A stretch of 64,000 bases of DNA from Nigrospora sphaerica (taxonomy: Eukaryota > Ascomycota > Sordariomycetes > Amphisphaeriales > Apiosporaceae), in assembly GCA_018287875.1 (NCBI GenBank), contig JAGVVL010000018.1, forward strand, positions 1,116,001 to 1,180,000, in the 5' to 3' direction. Positions 21,131-32,484 of this stretch are shown in pieces (the stretch's first letter is position 1; every line of letters starts with the position of its first letter). A program made the position numbers and the translations under genes. The notes beneath the pieces are model-generated. The model did not search any database, was not told the DNA's origin, and saw only the letters and a list, made by a program, of their open reading frames with translations.

Positions 21131-22900
21131 CTAGGCCTCAGTGCTGCCCGACTTCTCCTTCGGGCCTTGCTCCATGCCATAAGCAGTATCGAGCTCACTG
21201 CGCAACTCGACCTTTTCCATGAAAAAGACGAGAATGAATGCCAAAGCGGGAAACGCCAGAAGGATGTACCACGTGCGCTGAAGACTCGCCGAGAAGACGC
21301 CGATGACTTCGGACCGTGCGGGCTCGGGGAGAGACTGAATGCTAGTAGCAACGGCGTGCTCCAGCGCTTGGCCCTGGGTGGCGAAGGCGGCAAGCACAGC
21401 GGGATCGGTGATACGCGATGGCGCCAGCTCGACAAAACGGTTGTCGAAGGCGGCCGCGGGGATCACGCTACCCCAAACCATGCCAAAGGCGCGTAAGAAC
21501 CCCCAGAGGGCCGTTGAGCTCGCCGCATCCGAGTCTTTGAGACGCGCCTGCGCCACGGGCAGCATGATGGGAATGCCAAGGCCCAGGGCAATGGAGAGGA
21601 TAACTTGGAAGACGGCCCACTCGGCCGTCGAGGAAAAAGGGTCGAGCGTGGTGAAAAGGCCGATGCCCAGGATGTTGCCGGCGAAACTGACGGCATGGAG
21701 GGCGTGGTAGTGCCCCAGCTTCTGTAGCAAGGCACCGCCCACGATGGCACCGGCAATCTGTAGAATGACCATAGGCAACAACTGCACACCCGCGCGGGAC
21801 GGCGAAGAGAGCAGGACGGCCTGGAAGTAGACGGGCAAGTAGTACAGGACGGCGATGATGATGATGCCTTGGAGGAAGGTGTTAAAGAAGACGATGAGGG
21901 TGGTGCGGTTGCCGAAAAGGTGATGGGGCACCATGGGGTTGGGTGCCAGCTTAGGGATGCCCTCGAACACGACAAAGCCGACGAGTCCCAAGAGCCCGAT
22001 AATCAGCGGCGCCAGCACACGCCCCGAGCTCCAGGGATACACCGTGCCGGCCCACGTCGTGACAATCAGGGTAGACGTGCAAGACCCGACGAATATGGCA
22101 TTGCCGGCCCAATCGATGCGCGCCAGGCTCGTCGCCAAGCCAGCCTTGTTGTCGTTGCGCATACGCATGAACAGCAGCGTCAGGACCAGGCCCACGGCGC
22201 CCTGTGCACACACCGGTTAGAAGTTAAGCCCGGGGGATATACCGAGGGGGGAGAGGGAGCCAGGGGGGGAGGGCTTTGGTCATACCAGGGGCAAGTTGAT
22301 GTAGAAGATCCAACGCCAAGTGGCGTTCTGGACAATGGCACCGCCGATGACGGGTCCCACGGCCGGGCCCAGGGCCGAAAAGCCGAAGACGATGGCCATG
22401 ATGCTGCCGCGCTCTCGTAGCGGGACGAGGTCGCAGACAATGAGCTCGGCGAGGACGTTGACGCCGGCACCGCCGACGCCCTGGATGGTGCGGCCGGCGA
22501 TGAGCATGCCCATGGTGCTGGCGCCGCCACAGATGCCGCTGCCGAGCATGAAGGTGCAGATGGACAGGACAAAGGGCCAGCGGCGCCCGAAGACGTTGGC
22601 AAGCTGGCCGAACAACGGCTGCAGGCTCGTCAGCGCCAGCAGGTACGACGCCGGGAGCCAGACGTAGCTCGACTGCCCGCCGAGCTCGGCCACGATGGTT
22701 GCCGTCCCCGTCGACACAATCGTCACCTCGAGCGCCACGAGCAGCGATGTGCTGGCCAGCGCCGCCACGATGAGCCAGAAGCGCAGGTCTTTCTTGACGG
22801 CCTGTGGCGGCTCGCCTTTGCCGTCCGCCGCGGGCGTGGTGGCTCGGGCCGCCGACGCCTCTTCTGTCATATTACCCGATGTACTGCCCGTGCTGGCCAT
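21131..22900 (-). CDS. MFS efflux pump, DHA2/14-TM (toxin-efflux type)
   Basis: Plasma-membrane drug/H+ antiporter, 561 aa, about 14 transmembrane segments. Exons are 22900-22286 and 22201-21131, with an 84 bp intron (gtatga...gcacag) that joins INLPL to GAVGLVLTLL. Visible signatures are the loop motif GQLANVFGRRWPF, the family-specific LEVTIVSTGTATIVAELG in TM1 and antiporter motif C, GPAVGPVIGGAIV. The N-terminus is Ser/Thr/Ala-rich and cytosolic, as is usual. Such pumps are standard members of fungal polyketide clusters, where they export the product and protect the producer. It shares a 1.26 kb divergent promoter with the PKS-NRPS, so co-regulation is likely. The reading frame is intact although the synthase is broken. 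Confidence 0.9.
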
Positions 22901-23476
22901 GTTATCGGAGGTACGGGGGAAGGGGGGATGGCGGGGTGTAGAGCGGTCGAGGCTGCTGTTCGGGGGATTTGGGCCTCTCGCCGGCTGTTGGCAACGCGTA
23001 TGGAGGGTAGATGATGGTAGTCTAGGCCCAGCGTAGCCAGGCGTGTTATACTCCCACCAGGCTGATTAATTGGACGAATGTTTGCTTGGCATCCTGGCTG
23101 GGTCGGTGGTTTAGGGCCAATGAGAACCCCCGGTTTGCGTTTCTAAGTCTCGGGGGTTTTGGCGAATCATAGGCATCGGTTGGTTCCTTTGCAGGGAGCG
23201 CCAAGTCTCAGCGCTTGGGTGCTTACACAAACGACATACCTACTCTACATGAAGTTACATAACCTCCGACCTGCTTAGATGTTCCCCCGAAAACCAGAAG
23301 ATACTTCTCGCTTCAGTCGACTCCATCCAGTCCCCCTGTTTGCATTCATGCTAATGATACACAGGGGTTTGGCTGGAACTCATGTCAGACCGGAACTTCC
23401 CCGTGAGAACAAGATCCAGCATGATCTCCTGTGGCAATATGAGGCTATGCCAAAGTCCTGGATACAGCCAGCAAGT

Positions 23477-23482
23477 CACGTG
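23477..23482. promoter_or_regulatory. CACGTG box in the pump/PKS promoter
   Basis: The E-box core lies inside AGTCACGTGA, mid-way in the divergent promoter. It could bind a bHLH or bZIP-type factor. Motif seen, use inferred. Confidence 0.3.
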
Positions 23483-24088
23483 AAGAGCTACAGGGAGGAA
23501 AGTGCAGCTAGAACCTGGCCTTCTCAGACTTGAACCCCTGAAACCTCCGTGGCGCCTTGGTGGCGCCCTCGTGAGGTACCTACCTCTACGTCGCTAGGGA
23601 AAACGTCTTTTCCGCCACAAGGGATAGATGTTCTGGCCTCGGCCAACATAGTCTACTCATTCCAGGCGGTCGTCTTATTGGTGGAAACTACATGCCGGCA
23701 AGCCTCCAGCCGGACCCGGGAAGGAGGCAAGGCTGATATCGGAAATACCGACCACAATTCCGTATCCCACAAGGAAACTGTGCTCTCTATGCTGTATTCG
23801 GTCGCTATTCATACCAAGCCAACGGAGATCGAGTATCTGGCTCTGTAGTTGGACCTCCACATCGTGTCGGCCATTACCAGGCGGTAGCGTATCTTTGGTC
23901 TGCTCCTTCCGCCTCTCAGCTTACCGCATGGGTGGCGATGTCGTATGAAAGGCATGGTAGAATACAAGGCCACGAAACATCCAGGCTAGCCTCAGCGCGA
24001 ATAGAGGCGCCATGGTCTTATAAAGAAGAAGCGCCCCTAGCTTATAGGCCCGTGCGAATACAGGAAGCGTGCGAAGGTTTAATCCATA

Positions 24089-24131
24089 GCTCGAGTGTAT
24101 CGAGCCAGAGTGCTCGCAGCCCGAGTGTATC
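24089..24131. promoter_or_regulatory. 17 bp palindrome plus direct half-copy before the PKS start
   Basis: GCTCGA-GTGTA-TCGAGC at 24089-24105 is a perfect 6+6 inverted repeat with a 5 bp centre. The ten bases CGAGTGTATC recur at 24122-24131 in a degenerate second copy. It lies 32-74 bp upstream of the PKS ATG. Spaced inverted triplets of this kind suit a dimeric Zn2Cys6 regulator such as the one encoded at 15674-17191 (inference). The spacing differs from the classical AflR site. Confidence 0.4.
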
Positions 24132-24204
24132 CAGTCAACGCGATACTTAGCAGAGCCCAGTCATGTCGCCAATCGCCAATGCCGCGGGCCCGACCCGCGC
24201 GGAG

Positions 24205-25730
24205 CCTATCGCCATTGTGGGATCGGCTTGCCGGTTTCCAGGGGGTTCCAACTCACCGTCCAAACCCTGGGACCTGCTCAGCAAGCCTCGCGATGTCCTG
24301 TGCGACATTTCGATCGACAGACACCGGTTTAACCAAGAAGCCTTTTACCACCCCAACGGGGTACACCACGGAACCTCGAACGTGAAGAGCTCCTACCTGC
24401 TGGAGGAAGACCCTCGGCTGTTTGATGCCAGCTTCTTCAGCATCAAACCCGTCGAGGCCAACGTGATGGACCCCCAACAGCGCTTCCTGCTGGAGACCGT
24501 ATATGAGGCCCTCGAGCCGGGGGGGATGTCCATACAAGGATTGGGCGGGTCTCAAACGGCCGTATACGTCGGCCAGATGTGGGCTGACTACGACGTCCAC
24601 ATGCTACGGGACGTGGACGCCCTCCCGACGTACATGGGGACCGGCACGGCCCGCAGCATCCTTTCCAACCGGCTGTCGCATTTCTTTGACTGGCATGGCC
24701 CCTCTGTCACACTGGATACGGCGTGTTCCTCGTCCCTCGTGGCCGTTTACGACGCCGTCTCCGCTCTTCGCAGTACGATTTTCTCCCCTAGGCCCCCTCC
24801 TTTGTTTGCAATTCCGGAGAAAAGAAGCTGATACCTGGTGGGTTAACCAGACGGGGATGCCACGATGGCTGTTGCGGCCGGTGCAAACATGATCCTGACG
24901 CCCGAGCCCTACATCGGCATGAGCAAGCTCAAGATGATCTCGCCAGAGAGCCGGTCCCGTATGTGGGACGCCAAGGTGCAAGGGTATGCGCGGCGTGAGG
25001 GCGTGGCGGCCCTGGTGCTGAAGAAACTTTCCGATGCTCTCCGCGATGGGGACCACATTGAGTCCATCATCCGAGAGGTCGGCGTCAACCAGGACGGCCG
25101 CACCAAGGAAGGAATCACAATGCCGAGCCAGCACGCACAACGTGCTCTCATCGAGCAGACCTATGCCAAAGCTGGGCTGGACCCAAGGAAGGAAGAGGAC
25201 CGTTGTCAGTTCTTCGAGGCTCGCGGCACGGGCACCGCAGCGGGGGATCCCAGAGTATGTGAAGCGTCTCATCGAATTCACGCCGGCATGGGTCGATTCA
25301 CTAATCCTGACCATCGTTTAGGAAGCCGAAGCAATTGCCAGCGTCTTTTTCGGGCCCTCCCATCGGGCCCAGGACCAGAGCAATGTCCTCTACGTCGGCT
25401 CTGTGAAAACCGTAATTGGACACACGGAGGGGACAGCGGGCATCGCAGGCATCATGAAGGCGTCACTGGCGCTTCGCCATGGCATTATCCCGCCAAACCT
25501 CCTATTTGAGGAGCTGAATCCCAAGGTTGCCCCTTTTTACCACAGCCTTGAGATACCAACGGAGCCCAAGATGTGGCCCGAAACGGCAAAAGGCAGCACG
25601 CGCCGCGCAAGCGTGAACAGTTTCGGGTTCGGTGGTAAGTGTGGACTTCTCCCATGACTCGATAAGGCAAACAATGTGATTATTCGCTGACCGCCGCAGG
25701 GACAAATGCCCATGTGATCCTGGAGGCGTA
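24205..25730 (+). other. KS domain of PKS-NRPS
   Basis: Ketosynthase spread over four exons. [14 protein letters not shown] opens it and the nucleophile is Cys in DTACSSSL (24724-24726). The second His motif reads EARGTGT, with Arg at 25222-25224 instead of the catalytic His. The third motif, [10 protein letters not shown], is intact, and FGFGGTNAHVIL closes the domain. Two further departures are YARREG at about 24985-24999 (family GYARGEG) and an extra Glu codon in [11 protein letters not shown]. Confidence 0.9.
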
Positions 25731-26039
25731 CCATCCGCCCCGGCTGCATCCTGAGCTCGAAGCCGTCGCTGATTCGGAGAAACACATCCTGCCGTTCTTT
25801 TTCTCCGCCTCGTCATTGGGATCCCTCGAAAGCACCGTTACGGCGTACGCGGACCACCTTAACGAAAACCCGGCCATTTCCCTCGCGGATCTGGCCTACA
25901 CGCTAGCGTGTCGCCGCTCCGTGTTTCCCGTACGAGCCTCGTTTTCTGCAACGACGTCTTCGAGTCTTGCAGACAAGCTGCGCCAATGGGCCGCGGCGGA
26001 CGCAGCATCGAAGTTGGTCAAAAGCGCCGGCCCCTCCAA

Positions 26040-27145
26040 GAAAAGGATCCTGGGCGTCTTCACAGGCCAGGGTGCACAGTGGGCTACAATGGGCCGCGGC
26101 CTGTTCTCAGCCTTCCCCCAAGTGCGGCGCACGCTGAAGGAGCTCGACGAGGCTTCACAGACCCTCCCAGTGGACGACCGCCCCAGCTGGACCATGGCCC
26201 GCGAGCTCGCTGCCGAGCCGGCCAACTCCAGGCTCGACCAGGCTGCCCTAGCCCGGCCCCTCTGTACCGCAGTCCAGATTCTTCTGGTCGATCTCCTCGC
26301 GGCCGCCGGGGTCTCCTTCCACACGGTGGTGGGCCACTCGTCGGGCGAGATTGGTGCCGCATACGCCGCTGGCTTCCTTTCCGCGCGCGACGCCATCCGC
26401 ATTGCCTACTACCGCGGCATGATCGTCGGCCAAGCGGCCCGTAGGGATGGGCAGGCGCCTCGCGGCGGGATGATAGCGGTAACGACGAGCTACGAAGACG
26501 CCCAGGAGATATACTCCATCGAATCGCTCGAAGGACGCATTCAGATCGCCGCCGTTAACTCGTCCTCCAGTCTGACCCTGTCGGGGGACCTCGACGCCAT
26601 CGAGGAGGCGCAAGCCATCCTACAGGACGAGAAGAAGTTCGCGCGGCAGCTTCGCGTCGGCCAGGCCTATCATTCGCACCACATGATCCCCTACGCGGAG
26701 GAATACGTGCAAAAGTTGCAAGAATGCGGCATCGCGATCAACGCTAAGGAAAGGGCACGGCGAAACGACCTGGGTTTCGAGTGTAAAGCCCCGTACGCGA
26801 ATGGAGGGCGACGCGTCCCTCCGATCCCAGTATTGGGCGGACAACATGGTCAAACCGGTTTTGTTTTCTCAAGCTGTTCAGTACGCCTGGGAACATTCGG
26901 CCGGTGTCGAAGCCGTCCTCGAAGTCGGGCCGCACCCCGCGTTGAAGGGGCCTGCCTCACAAACACTGTCGGAGGCTGCCGGCGATGCTGCCAAGCAGCC
27001 TGTCTACGTTGGCCTTCTTTCCCGCGGCAAGGACGACGCGGAATCCTTCTCCAGCAGCCTCGGTGTTCTTTGGCAGGTTTTCGGGCAGGGCGCCGTGGAT
27101 TTCGGTCGCCTGGATCGGTACGCGACGGAATCGGCGCCCCGGTAG
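26040..27145 (+). other. AT domain of PKS-NRPS, frameshifted and followed by a stop
   Basis: Acyltransferase with GVFTGQGAQWATMGRGL and the active Ser in GHSSGEIG (26338-26340); AYHSHHM is also present. The frame changes by one base near 26742-26770, after which YWADNMVKPVLFSQAV and VLEVGPHPALKGP continue in the next frame. An in-frame TAG at 27143-27145 then ends that frame in the linker before LLKDLPAYRWDH. Malonyl specificity is the family expectation. Confidence 0.88.
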
Positions 27146-28140
27146 TTGCTCAAGGACTTGCCGGCGTACCGCTGGGATCACGAGAAGCCCTACTGGCACG
27201 AGACGCGCTTGACGCGGGCTCGCCGTGCGCGCCAGGATAAACTCCATGAACTGCTCGGCATGCGGACAACCGACGGCGTGCCGGGCGAGATGAGGTGGTC
27301 CAACCTCCTACGCCTGACCGAGATCCCGTGGGTACGCGGCCACACGTTGCAAGGTCAGGTCGTCTTCCCGGCTACCGGCTACGTAGTTACTGCAATGGAA
27401 GCCGCCCATCAATTTTGCGGGGACCGGAGGCTCGGTGTCCTCGAGATCAGAGACTTCGACATCCATCGAGCTATGGCGCTGGATGACCAGCATGACGTGG
27501 AAACACTCTTTACTCTATCGGTCGAGGCGGAAAGCTACAAGGAGGCCACCCTTAACTTCAAGTACTATGCCTGTATCCATAGGAACACTGCAGAACTAGC
27601 CCACCTCGCCTCGGGAAACATTTGGCTATCGTTCCAACAGGCCGAGGAGTCCGAGAAGTCTCAACTCGGCCGTCAGGAAGCCCCGCCGCCGAACCTGCTC
27701 AACGTGGACCCCGACGAGTTCTACGGCTTTCTTAAAGATGTCGGCTACGACTACGACGGCTCCTTCAAGGGCATTCGCTCGATTCAACGGAAGCTCAATT
27801 ACGGCAGTGGAACTCTGAGCCTCGTGAAAGAGGAATGGGGCGGGCCCGAGCCACTAATGGCGCCCGCCTTCCTCGACTTGGCCCTGCAGGCCATCTTCGT
27901 CGCCTTTGGCTGGCCGCGGGACGGAAGCCTCTTGGAATTTCACGTGCCGGTGCGGATCGGCAGCATAAAAGTCGACGTGGGCGTCTGGATGCGGGCCAGC
28001 GTGGAGCAGGACTCGGCCAACTTCGTCTCGACGCTGCAAAGCCAGCCGGAGGCGGTGCAGGGCGACGTCGGCGTCGTCTGCCCCCGAACCCGGGAGCTAC
28101 TCGTCCAGCTCGAAAACGTCGTGGTAGTTTCCCTCGCGCC
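27146..28140 (+). other. DH domain of PKS-NRPS
   Basis: Dehydratase double hot-dog region. The His motif is GHTLQGQVVFPATGY and the second catalytic acid lies in FLDLALQAIF. Both catalytic residues are present and the frame is open throughout. Confidence 0.85.
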
Positions 28141-28526
28141 CGATGCCGGAGCCGTATCCCGCCAGACCTATACGTGCACCTCCCACTGGCCCCTTCACGT
28201 CGACAGCCCCCTCAGCTTCGCCCCCCGGGCCATCTCGCAGCACGAAAAGGACTGGGCGCGGGACCTGGAACGGGTCAGTCTTTTCTACATCCGGCGAATT
28301 ACGGCGCAATTTCCGCCGGAGAGTCGGCACACTCTGGCCTTGCCGCATCACAAGTTCTTCTTCGAGTTTGCCGACGACGTCCTGCTGCGCCTCCACCAGG
28401 GTTCCCTCTTCTCGAGTGAGGAATGGCTCGGTGATACAGAAGGCGACATCGAAACCATCCTGAGCAGGTAAGTTAAGCTCCGTAAACTGCTACTGTGGCG
28501 GCACGGCCTACTGACGGCACTGAAAG

Positions 28527-29360
28527 ACACCCCGACAAGGTCGATGGTCAGTTGCTTCGCATCGTCGGTGAGAACATGGCTGCCGCGATGCGGGGGGAAA
28601 CCGACCTTCTCCAGCATATGTTTAGCGGAGACACCATGGACGGGTGGTACGTTGAATCTCTCGGCTTCGACCACCTCATGGAGTGGTTGGGTGAAATGGC
28701 GGCGCAAATAACGAGGATCCATCCCGCCTTGAATATGTTGGAACTTGGTGAGTGCCCGACAAAGACTGATACTCTACCCTGGTATTCGAGACTAACGGAT
28801 GCCTACCAATTAGGAGCCGGAACCGGAGGAGCCACCAAGTCGTTGTTCAAGCACATTGGTGACAAATTCTCGAGTTACACATTTACCGACATCTCGCCCA
28901 GCTTTTTCGAGCAGGCAGCCGAAACATTCCCCTCGCCGCAAATGGTGTTCAAGGTGCTCGACCTCGAGAAGGACGTCGAGGCACAGGGCTTCCAGCCGGG
29001 ATCCTACGACCTGGTGGTGGCGTCGAACGTGCTGCACGCGACACGGCAACTGGACGCGTCCCTGCGCGCAGCCCGTCGCCTGCTGAAGCCGGGCGGCTAC
29101 CTCATCTTGTGCGAGATTACGACGCCAAACGTGCTCCGCGCGCGGTTCCCCTTCTCTTGCCTTGCCGGCTGGTGGCTGGGGCGCGAACACAACGACGGCC
29201 GGCCCCTGACGGCCACCATCGACACGCTAGAGTGGGACGAGCGGTTGCGGCGGACCGGCTTTTCCGGCATCGACGCCATCAGCGACGAGTCCAACGTCTT
29301 GGCCCTAGCCTCCAACGTCATGGTGTCGCAGGCCGTCGACGAGCGCGTCGAACGCCTCCG
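28527..29360 (+). other. C-methyltransferase domain of PKS-NRPS
   Basis: The SAM-binding glycine motif LELGAGTGGATKSLF is completed by removing the 66 bp intron 28748-28813. Further motifs are FTDISPSFFEQAAE, YDLVVASNVLHAT and LLKPGGYLILCEIT. It is followed by an alanine run (about 29406-29441) in the linker to the inactive ER region. Confidence 0.85.
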
Positions 29361-29439
29361 CAATCCCCTCGCCGCGCCCGCCGGGGGGTCGAGAAGCAAC
29401 GCCGCGACGGCGGCGGCGGCGGCGGCGGCGGCACCACCG

Positions 29440-30880
29440 CCCGTCGTCATCGTGGGCGGGCTGGGCCCGGCTTCGGCCGCTCTGGCCGGGCGGATCGGCC
29501 GCCGACTCGCCCCGTACTGCTCCGCCGTCCTGAGGGCACCTAGTCTGGAGGCAGTGGCGCGCCTGGACCTGCCGCGCGCCTGCGGCGTCGTGAACCTGGG
29601 CGACCTCGACCAACCGGCGCTGCGGGACCCGACCGAAGCCTCCCTCGACGGCCTGAAGCGGCTGTTTGCGCACCCGCGGACGGTGCTGTGGGTCACCAAC
29701 GATTGCGCCGACGAGGCACCCTTCCAGAACATGAGTGTCGGTCTAGGCCGCGTGCTCATGGTGGGGATGCCGGCGGGCCGCCTTCAGTTCCTCGACCTAG
29801 GCGGCCAGCTGGGGCAGGACAGCTCTCGGATTATATCGACGGCGTACCTCCGCTGGCGGACTCTCTCAGAACTTGACACAGACCTGGAGGCGGGCACGCT
29901 TCTGTGGAGCCGTGAGCACGAACTTTTCCATGGGAGTGACGGTTTCAAGGTGCCCCGGATTGCCTTTGACAAGGCCATGAACACGAGATACATGGCTTCC
30001 CGCAGGCCCATGACCCGAGAAGTGGCCATTCAAGATGCGTTTGTGGTTTTGGGCCGGGCGGGTGACGGGTGGGCTTTTACTGAGCAGGCCACGCCTCCTT
30101 TGACTACGTGCTCTCCTCATCCACGCATACGCGTGGCCATTTCGTCTCTTACGCCCTGCTATAACGGTTGCCATATGGCTTTGGGAGAGTACGAGAATGA
30201 CGAGGGCCCCGTCATTGCACTGACGACGACAAACGCATCAGTCCTCCAGTCGCCAGCCGTTGCGTTACCGGTTGGCAACACCGTCCTCTGCGAATCCTGG
30301 CCGTGTTTTGCCTCCTTGCTGACCACGGAAATGCAGGTGGCATCCATCATGGACCATATTCCCTACGGGGCTGTCGTTCTCCTGTGGGAACCGCTCGCCG
30401 AGTTAGCTGCGCGCATCAGCGAGCGGCAGTCTGAAAAGAGGGCCGGATTCCTTTTTCTGACCTCGGTCAAGCATGCCCTAGAGAAGGGGTTTTCTTGGTC
30501 GGTCGTGGGAGGCAACTTCACATCCAAGCAGCTGCACCACTTGGTCCCGGACCTGGAAATCGTTGCTGCCTTGATCGATTGCAGCGTCACGCCTTCGTTG
30601 GCACACAGGCCGACCTCCGGCCTCGGCCGTGCGTTACCGCCGAGCGCCGTGAGGACCTCTATCGGCGATCTCGCTTCCCGTGGCTGCATAGCTGCAAGCG
30701 ACCCAAGCAGCCTCCTGAGATGCGCGCTCGGCTTTGCCACTGATAGGCTCGCCGTTTCCAGCTCACATGAAGCTGTACTCTCCGCTATGCCGCTAAAAGC
30801 CTGTGACGAACTGAACACGGCAGAAGGGTCGCACAACGCGTCCAATGTTTTGGTCGACTGGCAGAAACCGTCCAAAGTTA
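29440..30880 (+). other. inactive ER (ER0) and structural KR region of PKS-NRPS
   Basis: About 480 codons between MT and KR in one open frame. It contains the usual inter-domain segments (MSVGLGRVLMVGMPAG, FSWSVVGGNFTSKQLHH) but no recognisable NADPH-binding glycine motif of an enoyl reductase. Enoyl reduction, if any, would need a separate protein. Confidence 0.65.
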
Positions 30881-30889
30881 TGGTCGGCG

Positions 30890-31840
30890 TGTCGCCAGTT
30901 AATCAGTTTGTCCGCTTCTCGGGATCCAAGACATATGTCCTTTCCGGCCTCACCAGCGACCTTGGCCAATCCATTGCAGAGTGGCTTGCGGCTCAAGGTG
31001 CTCGTCACATCGCGTTGACCAGCCGGAACCCAAAGATATCAGAGTCATGGACCGGTTCGATGCGTGCGGCAGGTGTTGATGTCAATGTCTTTCCCAGGTA
31101 GGCCTATCGCCGCCGGCACACATGACTCTCGCCCCAGTCTGTTGGCGTGCATGTCGCTAACACCATATCTCAATAGTGATATCACGAGCGAAGATGATGT
31201 TCGACGGACTATTAACGAGATTGGAAAGTCCACGCCCCCTAATGGTGGCCTAGCGAATGGAGCCATGGTCCTCGAGGATCGGCCCTTCACCGAGACCTCT
31301 CTGGACCAAATCCAGCGCATGCTAGGGCCCAAGGTCAAGGGGACTTTGATCTTGGATTCCCTGTTCCAGGGGGCCGATTTGGACTTCTTCGTCTTGTTCT
31401 CCTCCATCGCCTGTATATCCGGCAACCGGTCGCAGGGCATCTACAGCGCCGCTAACATGTTTATGGCGGCGCTGGCGGCGGGGCGGCGGAAGAGGGGCCT
31501 CGTCGCGTCTGTCATGCATATTGGCGCCATCCTGGGCGTCGGTTACATGAGCCGCAGCGACGAGAACAGCGCCATGACGCAGAACTTCTTCGACGCCTTG
31601 TGGCAGAGCGGCGTCGACTGGCCTTCTGAGCGAGACCTGCACAACGCCTTTGGCGAGGCCGTCCTGGCCGGCCGCCCGGAGCTGGGCCTCTCGCCCGAGT
31701 TCAGCCTGGGCTTCCGCAATCTGCGCATCGGCCAAGACACGGCCACCGTCATGAGAAACCCTCGCTTTGCCGGCGTGCTGGTGCAAGATGCCATCAAGAG
31801 GCTCGCAGACGCCGATGGGGGTTCGCGGAGCCGTGCTTTG
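30890..31840 (+). other. KR domain of PKS-NRPS
   Basis: Ketoreductase with Rossmann segment TYVLSGLTSDLGQSIAEW, catalytic Ser in VLFSSIACISGNRSQG, and Tyr and Asn in GIYSAANMFM. A 79 bp intron (31098-31176) is removed inside the domain. The middle glycine of the usual GLTGDLG is Ser here. Confidence 0.82.
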
Positions 31841-31956
31841 CCCGTCAAAGGACGACTACAAGCAGCAAAAACGCCAAAGGAGGTGGAACAAATCGTCCGT
31901 GGTACGTGACCACAGGCACCACACCACACATGTTTTGAACTAACATGGGCGTGCAG

Positions 31957-32165
31957 AGAGCGTCGTTGCAAAGATAAAATCCATTCTGCAGCTCGAAGCC
32001 GAGAAGCCCGAGGCCGAGGTCCTCGCAGCCACTCCGGAGGAGCTGGGCACAGACTCGCTCGTAACTGTCGACCTTCGCAACTGGTTTGCTGCCGAGTTCC
32101 GTACAGAAGTGCCGGTTCTCAAGCTCCTGGGAGGGCTCACGATTGGCGAGCTGGTCGCCTTTGTC
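31957..32165 (+). other. ACP domain of PKS-NRPS
   Basis: Carrier domain with the phosphopantetheine Ser in ELGTDSLVTVDLRNW (TCG at 32055-32057). It starts at the exon boundary after the 55 bp intron 31902-31956. A Ser/Pro-rich linker leads to the C domain. Confidence 0.88.
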
Positions 32166-32484
32166 CTTGAGGCGCTGCCAACGGACCTGGTGCCGAGCCT
32201 GGATCTATCGCTACCGTTGGGAGAGACTAGCGAGATGAAACCCGCGCAGGCAATGGCTCCTATGGCGCTCGATGAATCGGGCAAATACCCATCACCCCCC
32301 GAGTCGAGTCACGAGTCCTCGAATGACACGACAAGTGGCCCGCTAGCAAGCTCAATGGGCCTTCCCATTCTGACACCGGTCACCACACCGCCACCGACAG
32401 ACAGCATCAATCCATTCGACCGCACTCCGGAGCATCACACCGGCGGAGCTGATGAGCCTGGTCCGGAAACACTAGCTGTTGTCC

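Larger units (their letters stand above)
22901..24162. promoter_or_regulatory. divergent promoter between efflux pump and PKS-NRPS
   Basis: These 1.26 kb contain no convincing coding frame. It holds a CCAAT core near 23116-23120, a CACGTG box (23477-23482) and a perfect 17 bp palindrome with a half-copy close to the PKS start (24089-24131), listed separately. Confidence 0.55.

Noticed and set aside
25255..25321. Possible further disruption in KS after AAGDPR
   Set aside because: A normal 67 bp intron (gtatgt...gtttag) explains the break and restores the family sequence [10 protein letters not shown].
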